A DNA stretch of 64,000 nucleotides from NCBI GenBank assembly GCA_050303335.1, contig JBNLBN010000001.1, forward strand, positions 1-64,000. The letters are read 5' to 3'. This DNA is from Bilamarchaeum sp050303335 (GTDB lineage: Archaea; Micrarchaeota; Micrarchaeia; Anstonellales; Bilamarchaeaceae). Below, in pieces: positions 25,647 through 33,628 of this stretch. The position numbers and the translations under genes were made by a program. Each line of letters begins with the position of its first letter. Position 1 is the first letter of the stretch. The notes below the pieces were generated by a model. The model searched no databases and was not told the origin of the DNA. It saw nothing but the letters and a program-made list of their open reading frames with translations.

Positions 25647-26671
25647 CAGATCTTGAACCTCAGCAGGGCAGCGATCTTTCCAAAGCCCTTCAGCTTCTCA
25701 CCAGCATCTCCGAGTGAAGAGACCACTACTATCTCCGCCCTGTTCCTGTCTGCAAGGTCAACCACTTCCTCTATATCCTTCTCCGAGCGCAGCGCCTCAT
25801 CGAGGACAAGAAGCTTGTCGACAGCATGCGCCTCAGCGGCATTTTTCACTTCCTTCACCCCGTAAGCCGCCCTTCCGGTATCCTTGTATATCTCTGTCAG
25901 CACGTCCTCCATCAGGTTCATCTCCTTCTGGAGCCTTTCCTCGCCAAGGATGGCATCGATAGTCCCCCTCCTGAACAGCTCGTTCACTCCGCTCCGTTCT
26001 GCATAGCTTACGCTTTCAAAAACGATCCTTTGCAGGAGATCCGGTTTCCTCTTTTTTACGAATTCCTTGAAATTCTCTTTCGCGAATCCAGGACCAGCGA
26101 CAATGAATTTTTCCTCATGAGTCTCGATTTCAGCCATTATCTTTCCAAAGTAGCTCTGCTCGTTCTGCTCGTATTTCTCGTCCCTTTTTGATCCTGAATT
26201 GTAAAATTCGGGGCCGTAATCCACGCCGAACGACCTCAGGATCGCGGTCAAAGCCTTCTCGTCATCCATCACTATTATCCTTATTTTAGGCTTTGCAGAC
26301 TCTTTCTGCGCTTCCTGAAGCCTCTTGATCTCGTGGCCCTTCCATTTCTTTATGATTTTGATCCTGTCCCGGGGGCCAGCCTCTATTGTGTGGTGGCGCC
26401 CAAGCTGGACGAATTCCTCCGGAGTCCCCCATTCAATCGTCCCGAGCACCCTCAGCCTGTTGAAGCTTTTCGAGAATTCCACCTTCTCGGCCCTTATCCT
26501 GAGCGTCACCGGCTTCTTCTCTTCCTTGGTTCCGACCTTGTGGGTCCTCATGGTCCTAGATTCTACGAGATCCCCGGGCGCAAGCACCCTCTCAAGGTGC
26601 CACATGTCATCCAGTGTGTCAAGCTGGACCTTCATCTCTCCCAGTTCCCTGTCAAAATGCACGATCTTCAT
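25646..26671 (-). CDS. pelA: ribosome rescue factor Pelota (Dom34)
   Basis: 341 residues, close to the usual archaeal length. The N-terminal Sm-like domain begins MKIVHFDRELGEMKVQLDTL, the central eRF1-like domain spans about 130-260 and the C-terminal eRF1 domain 3 ends LKGFGKIAALLRFKI. Pelota binds stalled ribosomes with an aEF1A/ABCE1 partner and triggers subunit release in no-go and non-stop decay. It lies in the middle of an overlapping three-gene unit: thioredoxin-like lipoprotein, pelA, membrane protein, each joined by short overlaps. Confidence 0.95.
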   Translation of the reverse strand: MKIVHFDRELGEMKVQLDTLDDMWHLERVLAPGDLVESRTMRTHKVGTKEEKKPVTLRIRAEKVEFSKSFNRLRVLGTIEWGTPEEFVQLGRHHTIEAGPRDRIKIIKKWKGHEIKRLQEAQKESAKPKIRIIVMDDEKALTAILRSFGVDYGPEFYNSGSKRDEKYEQNEQSYFGKIMAEIETHEEKFIVAGPGFAKENFKEFVKKRKPDLLQRIVFESVSYAERSGVNELFRRGTIDAILGEERLQKEMNLMEDVLTEIYKDTGRAAYGVKEVKNAAEAHAVDKLLVLDEALRSEKDIEEVVDLADRNRAEIVVVSSLGDAGEKLKGFGKIAALLRFKI

Positions 26672-27186
26672 TTCAAGCCACTCAAAATAGGTTCGAGCTT
26701 CTCTTCTATGTTGAACCTGTCTGTGATTATGGTTCCGTTTACAAGCACCTGCGGAACAAGTCTCTTGTCGGGACTCAGGTTATATAGGTCCGCAAACTGC
26801 TTATAAGCCCTGCTTCCGCTTCCCGTCCTTATGGAATAGTTCTTGAAGATTATCTCCGGATATCTCTCCCCCAGTTCTTCGATTACAGGATAAGTCTCCC
26901 GGCATGCAGAGCAGCTTTCTGTATGGAAGAAATAAACCACATAACTGCCGTTTATGGTGCTGTTGAATTCATAGAATTCCGGTTCCGGGAAGACGGTATC
27001 AGCAGTGAGGACATTGGATGTATTCTTGACTGGAAGAGGAGCGACGGATGTGTTTTCCGCCGGCTCGATTCCCACCGGTTCCTCGACAACCGGCTCTGTA
27101 ACATCCTCGATCGTCTTATTCACGGCGGGCTCCCCGGTCTGGATGCATCCGACAAGCAATACCATCAGTAGAAGGAATTCTTTCAT
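26668..27186 (-). CDS. thioredoxin-fold lipoprotein
   Basis: 172 residues. The N-terminus has a hydrophobic stretch ending LLVGC, a lipobox, followed by a Thr/Pro-rich linker (about 15-70). A thioredoxin-like domain follows with the active-site CSAC inside YFFHTESCSACRE and a cis-Pro RLVPQVLVNG later. It should act outside the membrane in disulfide exchange, or deliver electrons to exported Cys-rich proteins such as the product at 11.0-12.0 kb (inference). GAGGAAA ahead of ATG serves as ribosome binding site. The stop overlaps pelA by 4 bases. Confidence 0.8.
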   Translation of the reverse strand: MKEFLLLMVLLVGCIQTGEPAVNKTIEDVTEPVVEEPVGIEPAENTSVAPLPVKNTSNVLTADTVFPEPEFYEFNSTINGSYVVYFFHTESCSACRETYPVIEELGERYPEIIFKNYSIRTGSGSRAYKQFADLYNLSPDKRLVPQVLVNGTIITDRFNIEEKLEPILSGLK

Positions 27187-27327
27187 GGTTTTTTTCCTCA
27201 GCTAATATTATTATCTCTTTACTCTGTGGCAATCCATATGAAATCTGAAAATTGATATGGATCGTCACACTGATTCCGAGAAAACATATAATAACAAAGT
27301 TATCCAGACTAACCTTCGGGGGATGAT

Positions 27328-30300
27328 ATGAGCAAACTTGCTCTATTCTTTATTTTTTTCATTGCTTTGTCTTTTGCATTAGACAGGCCGTGGGAAAATA
27401 AGATATGGATTCTGAAGAATCCAAACATTTATTCATATGGGATTGACATCTGGTGGAATCTTCCAGAATTTCAAAAGACTTTGGATTCAATCGGATTCCT
27501 GGAAGATGAGAAAATACCAGCTTACGAAAATTATCATATATGCTCCAGGAATTTCACGGTGTTTTATTATTCGGGTCTCGGTTTTATCGAATCATTTTCC
27601 AAGATCTCTAATTGTCTGGATTATAAGAATAACTGGATTCTGGTGGTGGACAAGGCACTTGACGAAGTTGAACTTAGTGTCACAGAAGAAAAAAAGGCGA
27701 AATCAGAACTCAGGGGACAGTTTGACCGCCTTCGCTTCCTTGGTTTATGCAATCAGAACTATTCAGGAAAAGGCAGCCAATACTGCAACCAAATGGAGAT
27801 GGTCCTTACTGACAATAATACAGCAATCCTTTTGGAGAACTCTCTTCTGGAACTGGAAGAACAACTGGAAAATCCAGTTCCAATCCTTAATCAATCCCAT
27901 CAAATAGTATCCCTCAATAGGAAGCTAATATCAGACTATAACAACTTATCCCTTCTCGCAAATATCAGTGTTAAGGAAGCAGAAAGCGAATTGCAACGAC
28001 TAAAGATAACGACCAATGAGCGGCAGAACGAAATTGATGATCTGTTGGACACTTTAGAAAATGAAAAAATCTATCTGGTCAAGGATGGCAGTTTTGGAAA
28101 TTCAATAGTCTCAGTTGTATCAGTTGAAAATATGTATTTTGATTCCCTAACAGAATACAATGTTCTGGGGGATAAGAGAAACCGAATTTTAATTGATTCA
28201 GAAAGTAAGTTTGAACAAGGTCATCTTGCAAACTCAATTGTTGGTTTGCAACTGCTGGATGAGGATCTTAATCTATTGTATGGGAATGTGAACGACCTCA
28301 GGATTCTAGCAAAGAATACGACTGATCAGCAACGCGAGGCAGCGTTAGAAGAAATCTCAGGGGCCGGCCCGGGCCTTTCGCCCGAATCAAAAGAACTTCT
28401 GGATAGGGCGGAGAACCTGATACTGAAGGGTGACAGTTCAAAATACCTTGGCGATAAGTACACCTTTTACAGGGCGGCGGCAGAATCGGCTCGTCAGGCA
28501 CAGAATTCCAAAAGCTTTTCTGTCCAAGAAGGAACGAATCAAAAGATTGCCGAACTTGAGAGGCTTATATCACTTGCTGAGATGGACCAAATAAATGTGG
28601 AATCCGAAAAGAGCTCTCTTGAGATGATAAAAAAACTTAGTGACACCGATATTGACATTCATACAGAATCAGCCATATCCTCAATAGTTGCGAAGTCGAT
28701 TAATCAATATGGACACCTTGAAAAAGAGCGTGTAGCAATACTCGACCAAATTGAGCTGTCCGGAGATCTTGCACTGGACTTGCTTACGGATCTTCAAAAG
28801 GCCGAGAACGGTATTGTAGAGAATGGAAGGCTGATGATGCCAGATTCAATAGGTAAACTGCATGAGCTGGAAGAAATTTATGCATATATTCAGAAAGAGC
28901 TGGATTTCCATATCTCTTCGATTGTCGCGAATTCAATGTCAACAAGATGCAATCCTTTATTTTCCAGCGTAAAACTGGATCTTCCAGCTGAGATATCCTT
29001 AGATCTGGTTCTTTCCAATCCACGCGAGTACCAGGCAAAAAACGTCACCGTTTTTATCCCATGCGATATCTCCTTTGATTATTCTGATCTGTCGACTACA
29101 GAAGCAGTCTCTATTTACTACGACAATGGAATATATCTGATCTTTCCTTCTGTAAAGCCTTTCGAGGTGAAAAGATTATCATTTGAAAAAAATTCAACTA
29201 TTGCTTACACCCATGAGAGAAAAATTGAATCCGAGGCTTTGGGGGATGGTGTAGTTAGAGTGGTCAGGGTCGTGGATTTCGAGCTCGACTTTCCGATACC
29301 CCACCTGGAGCTCGATCCAGGCCCTGACTATCTGATTGATGGAAACCCCCCAGGTCCATTGGCCAGGGGATCGCACCAGTTGCGATCAACAGAAATTATC
29401 AATGAAGCATATATCCTTGAAACAAGGAACATCCAATCATATAAACAGGGAATGAATTCAATAGTGGAGTATAATCTTGACATTAAATCCCAGGTCGATC
29501 TTGAGGAATTGGATGTAATAATTGATGCTCCTTCCAAAATAGAAAAATTCCATTCATATGCAATTACCGGAGGTCATGTATCCAGTTACAAGAAAATCTC
29601 CGATTCCCAGTACGCGATCAGATTAAAATCAATTGAAAATTCCACTCTAACGACCATAAAAATTTCATATGAAGTTGAGAATATATCTTCTTACCTCAGC
29701 TCTCAGATTGCTCAATATGAAATAAAAAATCTATCCGATGCAGCATACCCCTATTTCGCAACTGCCAAAGCACTGTTCAATAGTGGGAATTATTCTGATG
29801 CACTCGAACAGTTTGCGATGTTGGATAGGGTATTATCTGCTGAAAATAAGGAAAATGAAAAATTGAATATGAAGGTTCAAGATCTCAAATCCAGTATCCG
29901 AAGCGAGTTTGAAGAACTTGCTAATTATTCATCATCACATCCATTTTTCGAAAAATTAAATGCAAGAAAAGAAGAACTAAAGAGAGTTTTAGATGAAATT
30001 GATAGCCTCGATCCGGATAGTTCCCTGGAACTATTAAAAGATATTGATCCCAATTGGGTCAAAAAAGAACTAACTTCCTTGAAAAAGGAAAGCTACAAAG
30101 AATTCAACGGACTGAAGGAAAAATATTATTCATTCGGCAATTTTGGAACCCCCAGTGAATTTGGTTCATTTGAAGAGGCCCTACATAAACTGGAAGCCGG
30201 GTTTAGAATAGAATACGGGGAGGATCTTGTCAACGAGCTTTTGGGAGTCAGGTCTTTGGTTTCCAAGGAAGAAAATATCTACCAGGAAAAAATATCGGAT

Positions 30301-30834
30301 ATGGAAAATAAACAGGATAGTATCCGAAGAGAGGTAGAAAATATCTTTGAACAATATTCAAGACTTTCATCATCGGCAAAAGGCACTGATTACAGTTCCA
30401 TATTCACGGTTTCAGAAAAGAAAGTCGATTCCCAATTAAAGGATCTTGGTTTAGCAAAGGAACCAAATTTCTTTCAGAACAGGTACCGGGACCTTAACGA
30501 GACCAAGAATAGGATGCTCGGTATAATTAGCTCCCTGGAAAATGAAAGCGAGTCAAAACTGATGCTTGTGGAATCTCTTTACAAAGAAAGCAAGGGGGGC
30601 GAATCCGTTCTTTATCAGATATCCAAAGCCAAGTCTCTTCACGACCAGGGTGATTTTGTTAATGCACTCAGGCTCTGCGACCAGATATCTCGGGATATTG
30701 AAGAAAAAACGGAGGAATTCCCATTGTTGATCTTTGGCATAACAGGTTTAGCTGTACTTGGGGGGATATCAGTACTCATTATCAAGAAACCAAAAAAAGA
30801 ACTGAGGCAATTGAGAAAAATCACTGATCTGTAG
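27328..30834 (+). CDS. very large coiled-coil surface protein with C-terminal membrane anchor
   Basis: 1168 residues. A signal peptide (1-17), long helical coiled-coil regions (about 110-540 and 840-1120) flanking a beta-rich region (about 560-820), a membrane helix (about 1134-1154) and a short Lys-rich cytosolic tail. Dozens of Asn-X-Ser/Thr sequons suggest heavy N-glycosylation. The gene is preceded by an AT-rich TATA-like stretch and a GGGGGATGAT ribosome binding site. It is more AT-rich than the core genes, like other surface genes here. A cell-surface spacer, stalk or adhesion role is inferred from shape. No catalytic motif was seen. Confidence 0.75.
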   Translation: MSKLALFFIFFIALSFALDRPWENKIWILKNPNIYSYGIDIWWNLPEFQKTLDSIGFLEDEKIPAYENYHICSRNFTVFYYSGLGFIESFSKISNCLDYKNNWILVVDKALDEVELSVTEEKKAKSELRGQFDRLRFLGLCNQNYSGKGSQYCNQMEMVLTDNNTAILLENSLLELEEQLENPVPILNQSHQIVSLNRKLISDYNNLSLLANISVKEAESELQRLKITTNERQNEIDDLLDTLENEKIYLVKDGSFGNSIVSVVSVENMYFDSLTEYNVLGDKRNRILIDSESKFEQGHLANSIVGLQLLDEDLNLLYGNVNDLRILAKNTTDQQREAALEEISGAGPGLSPESKELLDRAENLILKGDSSKYLGDKYTFYRAAAESARQAQNSKSFSVQEGTNQKIAELERLISLAEMDQINVESEKSSLEMIKKLSDTDIDIHTESAISSIVAKSINQYGHLEKERVAILDQIELSGDLALDLLTDLQKAENGIVENGRLMMPDSIGKLHELEEIYAYIQKELDFHISSIVANSMSTRCNPLFSSVKLDLPAEISLDLVLSNPREYQAKNVTVFIPCDISFDYSDLSTTEAVSIYYDNGIYLIFPSVKPFEVKRLSFEKNSTIAYTHERKIESEALGDGVVRVVRVVDFELDFPIPHLELDPGPDYLIDGNPPGPLARGSHQLRSTEIINEAYILETRNIQSYKQGMNSIVEYNLDIKSQVDLEELDVIIDAPSKIEKFHSYAITGGHVSSYKKISDSQYAIRLKSIENSTLTTIKISYEVENISSYLSSQIAQYEIKNLSDAAYPYFATAKALFNSGNYSDALEQFAMLDRVLSAENKENEKLNMKVQDLKSSIRSEFEELANYSSSHPFFEKLNARKEELKRVLDEIDSLDPDSSLELLKDIDPNWVKKELTSLKKESYKEFNGLKEKYYSFGNFGTPSEFGSFEEALHKLEAGFRIEYGEDLVNELLGVRSLVSKEENIYQEKISDMENKQDSIRREVENIFEQYSRLSSSAKGTDYSSIFTVSEKKVDSQLKDLGLAKEPNFFQNRYRDLNETKNRMLGIISSLENESESKLMLVESLYKESKGGESVLYQISKAKSLHDQGDFVNALRLCDQISRDIEEKTEEFPLLIFGITGLAVLGGISVLIIKKPKKELRQLRKITDL

Positions 30835-31423
30835 TCCCCATATCAGAATATGGTTTTTCCTGGCGTGTATTGATATTGAATTTGGTCGAGAAGCTCACAA
30901 ACACGTCCTTCTCATCCCTCTTTATAGAAAAATTCCATACAATCGGCTCGATCTTCCATATCTCTCCTTCAGTTGATCCGTCGTAGTTCACCCTGAAACT
31001 ACTCTCTTCGGTTATATTCGCTTTTCCAAGATCATACTCGACAAGGTCGGCGTTCAGATATCCGAATTTGACTCCCTTTTCATCCACATTGAGCGTGGCA
31101 ACCCCGACAAGATTCGCATATTCATGATCTCCTACAATTATCGAAAAGACCTCGTCTCCCTTCTCAATGACAAAAGAGTAGTGTTTCTCTTCTCCAGGAT
31201 ATTCATAATCTGCTGTAAGTTTCTTATCAAGACATGATTCGTCCTCGCAATCCTTTCTCGCTTCTTCAACCAGGCACCTTGTAACTGCCTTCTGCTTTCT
31301 GCAGGGAACAGTCTCCACGGTTTCAGTCTTCGGCTTTGTACCATCTGTTTTTGGATATGTGATCTCTTTCGGCGAGCTGGCACATGCAGCTGCCATTAAT
31401 CCTATGAATGCGATTTTTCTCAT
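30821..31423 (-). CDS. secreted lipoprotein with beta-rich domain, function unknown
   Basis: 200 residues from ATG 31423. The signal peptide ends LMAAAC, a lipobox with the Cys at 14. A Lys/Thr-rich linker is followed by a Cys-containing segment (CRKQK, RCLVEEARKDCEDESC) and then a beta-sandwich-like domain (about 70-200). An in-frame codon at 31441 would add six residues, but the TATA-like box at about 31447-31456 favours the later start. The 3' end overlaps the large surface protein gene by 14 bases. Organisation recalls the lipoprotein at 33629-34123, with no clear sequence match. Confidence 0.65.
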   Translation of the reverse strand: MRKIAFIGLMAAACASSPKEITYPKTDGTKPKTETVETVPCRKQKAVTRCLVEEARKDCEDESCLDKKLTADYEYPGEEKHYSFVIEKGDEVFSIIVGDHEYANLVGVATLNVDEKGVKFGYLNADLVEYDLGKANITEESSFRVNYDGSTEGEIWKIEPIVWNFSIKRDEKDVFVSFSTKFNINTRQEKPYSDMGTTDQ

Positions 31424-31581
31424 ACATATATTAGTGCTCATAACTATTTATAATCATACTGCTCCATCAAATATCACTAAAATTGTGATAATTCGTCAAT
31501 TTCACTGGAAAAGTGCCGTTTTCCTGTTGATTTTATCAAGCATTTTTTCGCAATCATGTTAATTTTTACAGGGAATTGGTA

Positions 31582-31595
31582 AAAAGATATATATA
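31582..31595 (+). promoter_or_regulatory. promoter of first microprotein gene
   Basis: AAAAGATATATATA, a strong TATA box with a purine-rich BRE, lies 46 bases before ATG 31641. The identical 14-mer precedes the second copy of the gene. The rest of 31424-31581 holds only the divergent lipoprotein promoter and AT-rich sequence. Confidence 0.6.
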
Positions 31596-31640
31596 TTTTT
31601 ACGTTCATAGTACTAATGTACCTTTTGGTGGGGGGTTAGA

Positions 31641-31742
31641 ATGGTAAAGTTGCTGAATGTATCAAGAAATTGTGGGAGGACAATAGTCAATCATCTTAAG
31701 TTCACCGAACTTTGGGTTGGAGAATACGAGAGGGTTTGCTGA
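31641..31742 (+). CDS. 33-residue conserved microprotein, copy 1
   Basis: The frame ATG 31641 to TGA 31742 encodes 33 residues with an NCGR motif and a C-terminal LKFTELWVGEYERVC. A second gene 295 bp downstream encodes a product identical at 24 of 33 positions, including all 15 C-terminal residues. Between the copies about half of the identical codons differ by synonymous changes, so selection is on the protein and not just on the DNA. A GGTGGGGGG ribosome binding site and a TATA box precede it and a hairpin terminator follows, so it is a complete transcription unit. No membrane helix or signal. Two cysteines could bind metal or form a disulfide. Family and role unknown. Confidence 0.75.
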   Translation: MVKLLNVSRNCGRTIVNHLKFTELWVGEYERVC

Positions 31743-31757
31743 ATTTGTTAGCAAAGG

Positions 31758-31781
31758 GCCAGCCTTATGGCTGGCTTTTTT
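31758..31781 (+). terminator. hairpin terminator after microprotein copy 1
   Basis: GCCAGCC, loop TTAT, GGCTGGC, then six T residues. A perfect 7-bp GC-rich stem followed by a U-tract is an intrinsic-type terminator. It begins 16 bases after the stop of the first microprotein gene. Confidence 0.75.
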
Positions 31782-31812
31782 GTTTAAAAACATTGTTTTT
31801 ATTCTAGAATTG

Positions 31813-31856
31813 TGTTGTTGGAAATATTCATTTTGTAATATTTTGTGATTAACAAC
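31813..31856. repeat. nested inverted repeat between the microprotein genes
   Basis: GTTGTT and AACAAC enclose a second inverted repeat of AAATATT and AATATTT, giving a two-tier symmetrical structure just upstream of the second copy's promoter. It could be a regulator site or a relic of the duplication. Confidence 0.35.
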
Positions 31857-31868
31857 AAAACAGGGGGG

Positions 31869-31882
31869 AAAAGATATATATA
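31869..31882 (+). promoter_or_regulatory. promoter of second microprotein gene
   Basis: The same 14-mer AAAAGATATATATA as in copy 1, here 54 bases before ATG 31936. Both are preceded within a few bases by CAGGG. Shared promoters suggest the two genes are controlled alike. Confidence 0.6.
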
Positions 31883-31935
31883 GAAAAACAATTCTAAGTA
31901 ATATCAGATGATCTTTTTGATCATGGGGGATTGGA

Positions 31936-32037
31936 ATGGTAAAAATATTTGACGTTGTCAAGAACTGCGGGAGAAGTAAGGTCGGTCGCCTAAAATTCAC
32001 CGAACTATGGGTGGGTGAGTATGAGCGAGTTTGCTAA
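31936..32037 (+). CDS. 33-residue conserved microprotein, copy 2
   Basis: ATG 31936 to TAA 32037, with a GGGGGAT ribosome binding site. The product is 24/33 identical to copy 1. The variable positions lie in the N-terminal half, while NCGR and the C-terminal LKFTELWVGEYERVC are fixed. Unlike copy 1 it has no T-tailed terminator. Instead a second frame opens inside its last codons and encodes a membrane peptide. It is convergent with radA, whose stop lies about 105 bases downstream. Function unknown. Possible roles are a secreted or sensed peptide, a small regulator or a toxin-antitoxin-like partner (inference). Confidence 0.75.
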   Translation: MVKIFDVVKNCGRSKVGRLKFTELWVGEYERVC

Positions 32038-32128
32038 GGCATTCTATATGCCTTTCCAAAGTGAAGAGGTGGCACTGGCCCTTCTAGGGCTTCTAGTGCT
32101 TGCTTCCCTTTGGGTAGTCGGATCGTAA
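32021..32128 (+). CDS. 35-residue single-helix membrane miniprotein overlapping copy 2
   Basis: ATG 32021 lies within the final codons of microprotein copy 2 in another frame and is preceded by GGGTGGGTGAGT, a good ribosome binding site formed by the WVGE codons. The product has a short amphipathic start (MSEFAKAFYMPF), two acidic residues and one clear membrane helix ending LWVVGS. In copy 1 the matching position reads ACG instead of ATG, so the second frame has no normal start there. Overlap suggests translational coupling. Whether it is expressed is unproven. Confidence 0.4.
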   Translation: MSEFAKAFYMPFQSEEVALALLGLLVLASLWVVGS

Positions 32129-32142
32129 GATCCGGGCTCATA

Positions 32143-33099
32143 CTAGTCGCCTATTCCCTTAGATGTAACGGTGAACACGGCTTCACCTTCTGGGAGGTTT
32201 GGCGAATCAACCAGCCTAGCTATTCTCTTGTCGCCTTTGCTCTTCCTGACATATAACCTGTAGGTAGACATATGCGCAAGGACATGTCCCCCAATAGGCG
32301 TGGTTGGGTCCCCAAACAAAATTCCCGGGTTATCCATCACCTGGTTGGTAACATAAACCGCCAGGTTATATTTTTCAGCTAATTTCTGAAGTGTATGAAC
32401 ATGCTTGTTCAGCTTCTGCTGCCTTTCTCCAAGTGCCCCCCTTCCTATGTAGTCTGCCCTGAAATGAGATGTAAGGGAATCAATGACTATCAGCTTTATG
32501 TTGTGCTGCTTGATCACGTCCTCGGACCTTTCAAGAAGTATAATCTGGTGATCGCTGTTTTCCGATCGTGCAACCTGGATATTCTTCAATACCTCGTTCG
32601 GATCCAATCCGGCCCCTTCTGCAAGCTGGGCGATTCTCTCAGGCCTGAAAGTCGCTTCAGAGTCAATGAACAGCACTCCGCCCCCAAGACCCCCTTCCTC
32701 GACAGGCTTTTGGACATTTACTGCAAGCTGGAAACCAAGCTGCGATTTTCCGGAAGAAAACCTTCCATACATCTCAGTGATCGCCATTGTTTCAACTCCA
32801 CCCCCAAGGAGTTCATTCAATGCATCCGAACCGGTCTGTATCTTGATAATATGTTTCCTTCGCTCAAATACCTGGTCTGCCCCTTCAAACCCTATCTCGA
32901 CCATTGTTTTTGCAGCCTCAATTGCCTTTTTCGCGGATTCCACTCCGATTCCTGCAGCCTCTGCAACCTCGTGCGGGTTTGATGCTGCTAGCGCTGCAAA
33001 TTCCCCGAATCCGGATGCCCTAAGCTTTTCGGCAGTAACTTCTCCTACGCCGGGAAGATCCTCCAAATCCCTGTAATATTTCTTTTTTTCTTCAGCCAT
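32143..33099 (-). CDS. radA: DNA recombinase RadA
   Basis: 318 residues, the usual archaeal RadA length. N-terminal helix-hairpin-helix domain (about 10-65, DLPGVGEVTAEKLRASGF), then the RecA-fold core with Walker A GRFSSGKS at 112-119, Walker B LIVIDSLTS at about 205-213 and the L2-region end QVMDNPG. RadA forms filaments on single-stranded DNA for strand exchange. The P-loop is GRFSSGKS where most RadA/Rad51 have GEFGSGKT: the invariant G and GK are kept, but Glu is Arg. It follows two small genes on the same strand and may be co-transcribed with them. Confidence 0.95.
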   Translation of the reverse strand: MAEEKKKYYRDLEDLPGVGEVTAEKLRASGFGEFAALAASNPHEVAEAAGIGVESAKKAIEAAKTMVEIGFEGADQVFERRKHIIKIQTGSDALNELLGGGVETMAITEMYGRFSSGKSQLGFQLAVNVQKPVEEGGLGGGVLFIDSEATFRPERIAQLAEGAGLDPNEVLKNIQVARSENSDHQIILLERSEDVIKQHNIKLIVIDSLTSHFRADYIGRGALGERQQKLNKHVHTLQKLAEKYNLAVYVTNQVMDNPGILFGDPTTPIGGHVLAHMSTYRLYVRKSKGDKRIARLVDSPNLPEGEAVFTVTSKGIGD

Positions 33100-33108
33100 T
33101 TAATCATC

Positions 33109-33342
33109 TCATTTATTCGGAAAAACCAGCAGCTTCAGGTTGCCGATCTTCAGTGTGTAAAATTCATTACCGTTCTTGGAAACATTTTTCCACATGCCGC
33201 CAACATTACTATAAACGACATTGCCTTCCTTGTCGCGGTCTGCCTGAACCACTCTCAGGTCAGGCCTGTTCTTTCCACCTGCTTCAGACTTATCCTCTGC
33301 AGTTACTTCCTCAAATCCTTCCTCTTCCAATTTTATCTTCAT
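33109..33342 (-). CDS. small DUF736-like protein upstream of radA
   Basis: 77 residues. The C-terminal half reads VGGMWKNVSKNGNEFYTLKIG followed by LKLLVFPNK, which resembles the short beta-rich DUF736 family (pattern: iGxlWkN.Skkg..y.tgki....v.aFpN). The N-terminal half is acidic and probably flexible. A strong AAGGAGG ribosome binding site precedes the ATG, which overlaps the stop of the 39-residue basic gene as ATGA. It ends 9 bases before the radA start, so it is probably co-expressed with radA and may handle nucleic acid (inference). Confidence 0.65.
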   Translation of the reverse strand: MKIKLEEEGFEEVTAEDKSEAGGKNRPDLRVVQADRDKEGNVVYSNVGGMWKNVSKNGNEFYTLKIGNLKLLVFPNK

Positions 33343-33458
33343 TTCAAAAACCTCCTTCTGCTACGCCCACGTGGTTTTTGGAATCCACCTGAGGCTTTTT
33401 TATGCCTAGATTTCATCTGCTTTCCACCTGAGGTCCCGGTTTTTGGATTTTCATCCAT
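33339..33458 (-). CDS. 39-residue strongly basic microprotein
   Basis: ATG 33458 to TGA 33339. The product is Gly/Lys/Arg-rich, contains two SGG motifs and ends with a run of arginines, as in small RNA- or DNA-binding proteins. The stop overlaps the next start by 4 bases (ATGA), which favours real translation. A segment of 21 bases encoding GGFQKP is identical to the 3' end of ribB at 44943-44963 and the surrounding bases can fold, so part of this sequence may act as RNA. TATA-like GTATATAC boxes lie upstream. Confidence 0.45.
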   Translation of the reverse strand: MDENPKTGTSGGKQMKSRHKKASGGFQKPRGRSRRRFLK

Positions 33459-33466
33459 CCCCCTGA

Positions 33467-33497
33467 GTATATACATATACTTACATAGTATATACTA
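33467..33497. promoter_or_regulatory. twin GTATATAC palindromes
   Basis: GTATATAC occurs at 33467-33474 and 33488-33495, the second inside a 12-bp palindrome TAGTATATACTA. They are spaced 21 bp apart, two helical turns, so bound dimers would lie on the same DNA face. They are upstream of the radA-linked genes and may combine TATA boxes with an operator. The bases 33498-33628 hold the divergent promoter with a TTTATAAA box at about 33590. Confidence 0.4.
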
Positions 33498-33628
33498 ATG
33501 ACTAGTATTTTCCTTATTTATAAGGATAGAGAGAGTTCATTTCCGCAGTAATTTAATTGTTATATCTTATGGTCATTAAAGACAATTATTTATAAATTGT
33601 TTCGGACAATATTACCTTGGTTGGAATT

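Noticed and set aside
31662..32000. 112-codon minus-strand frame across the microprotein region
   Set aside because: It crosses a T-tailed terminator and the two tandem plus-strand genes. Codon-level conservation is on the plus strand, so this is a shadow frame.
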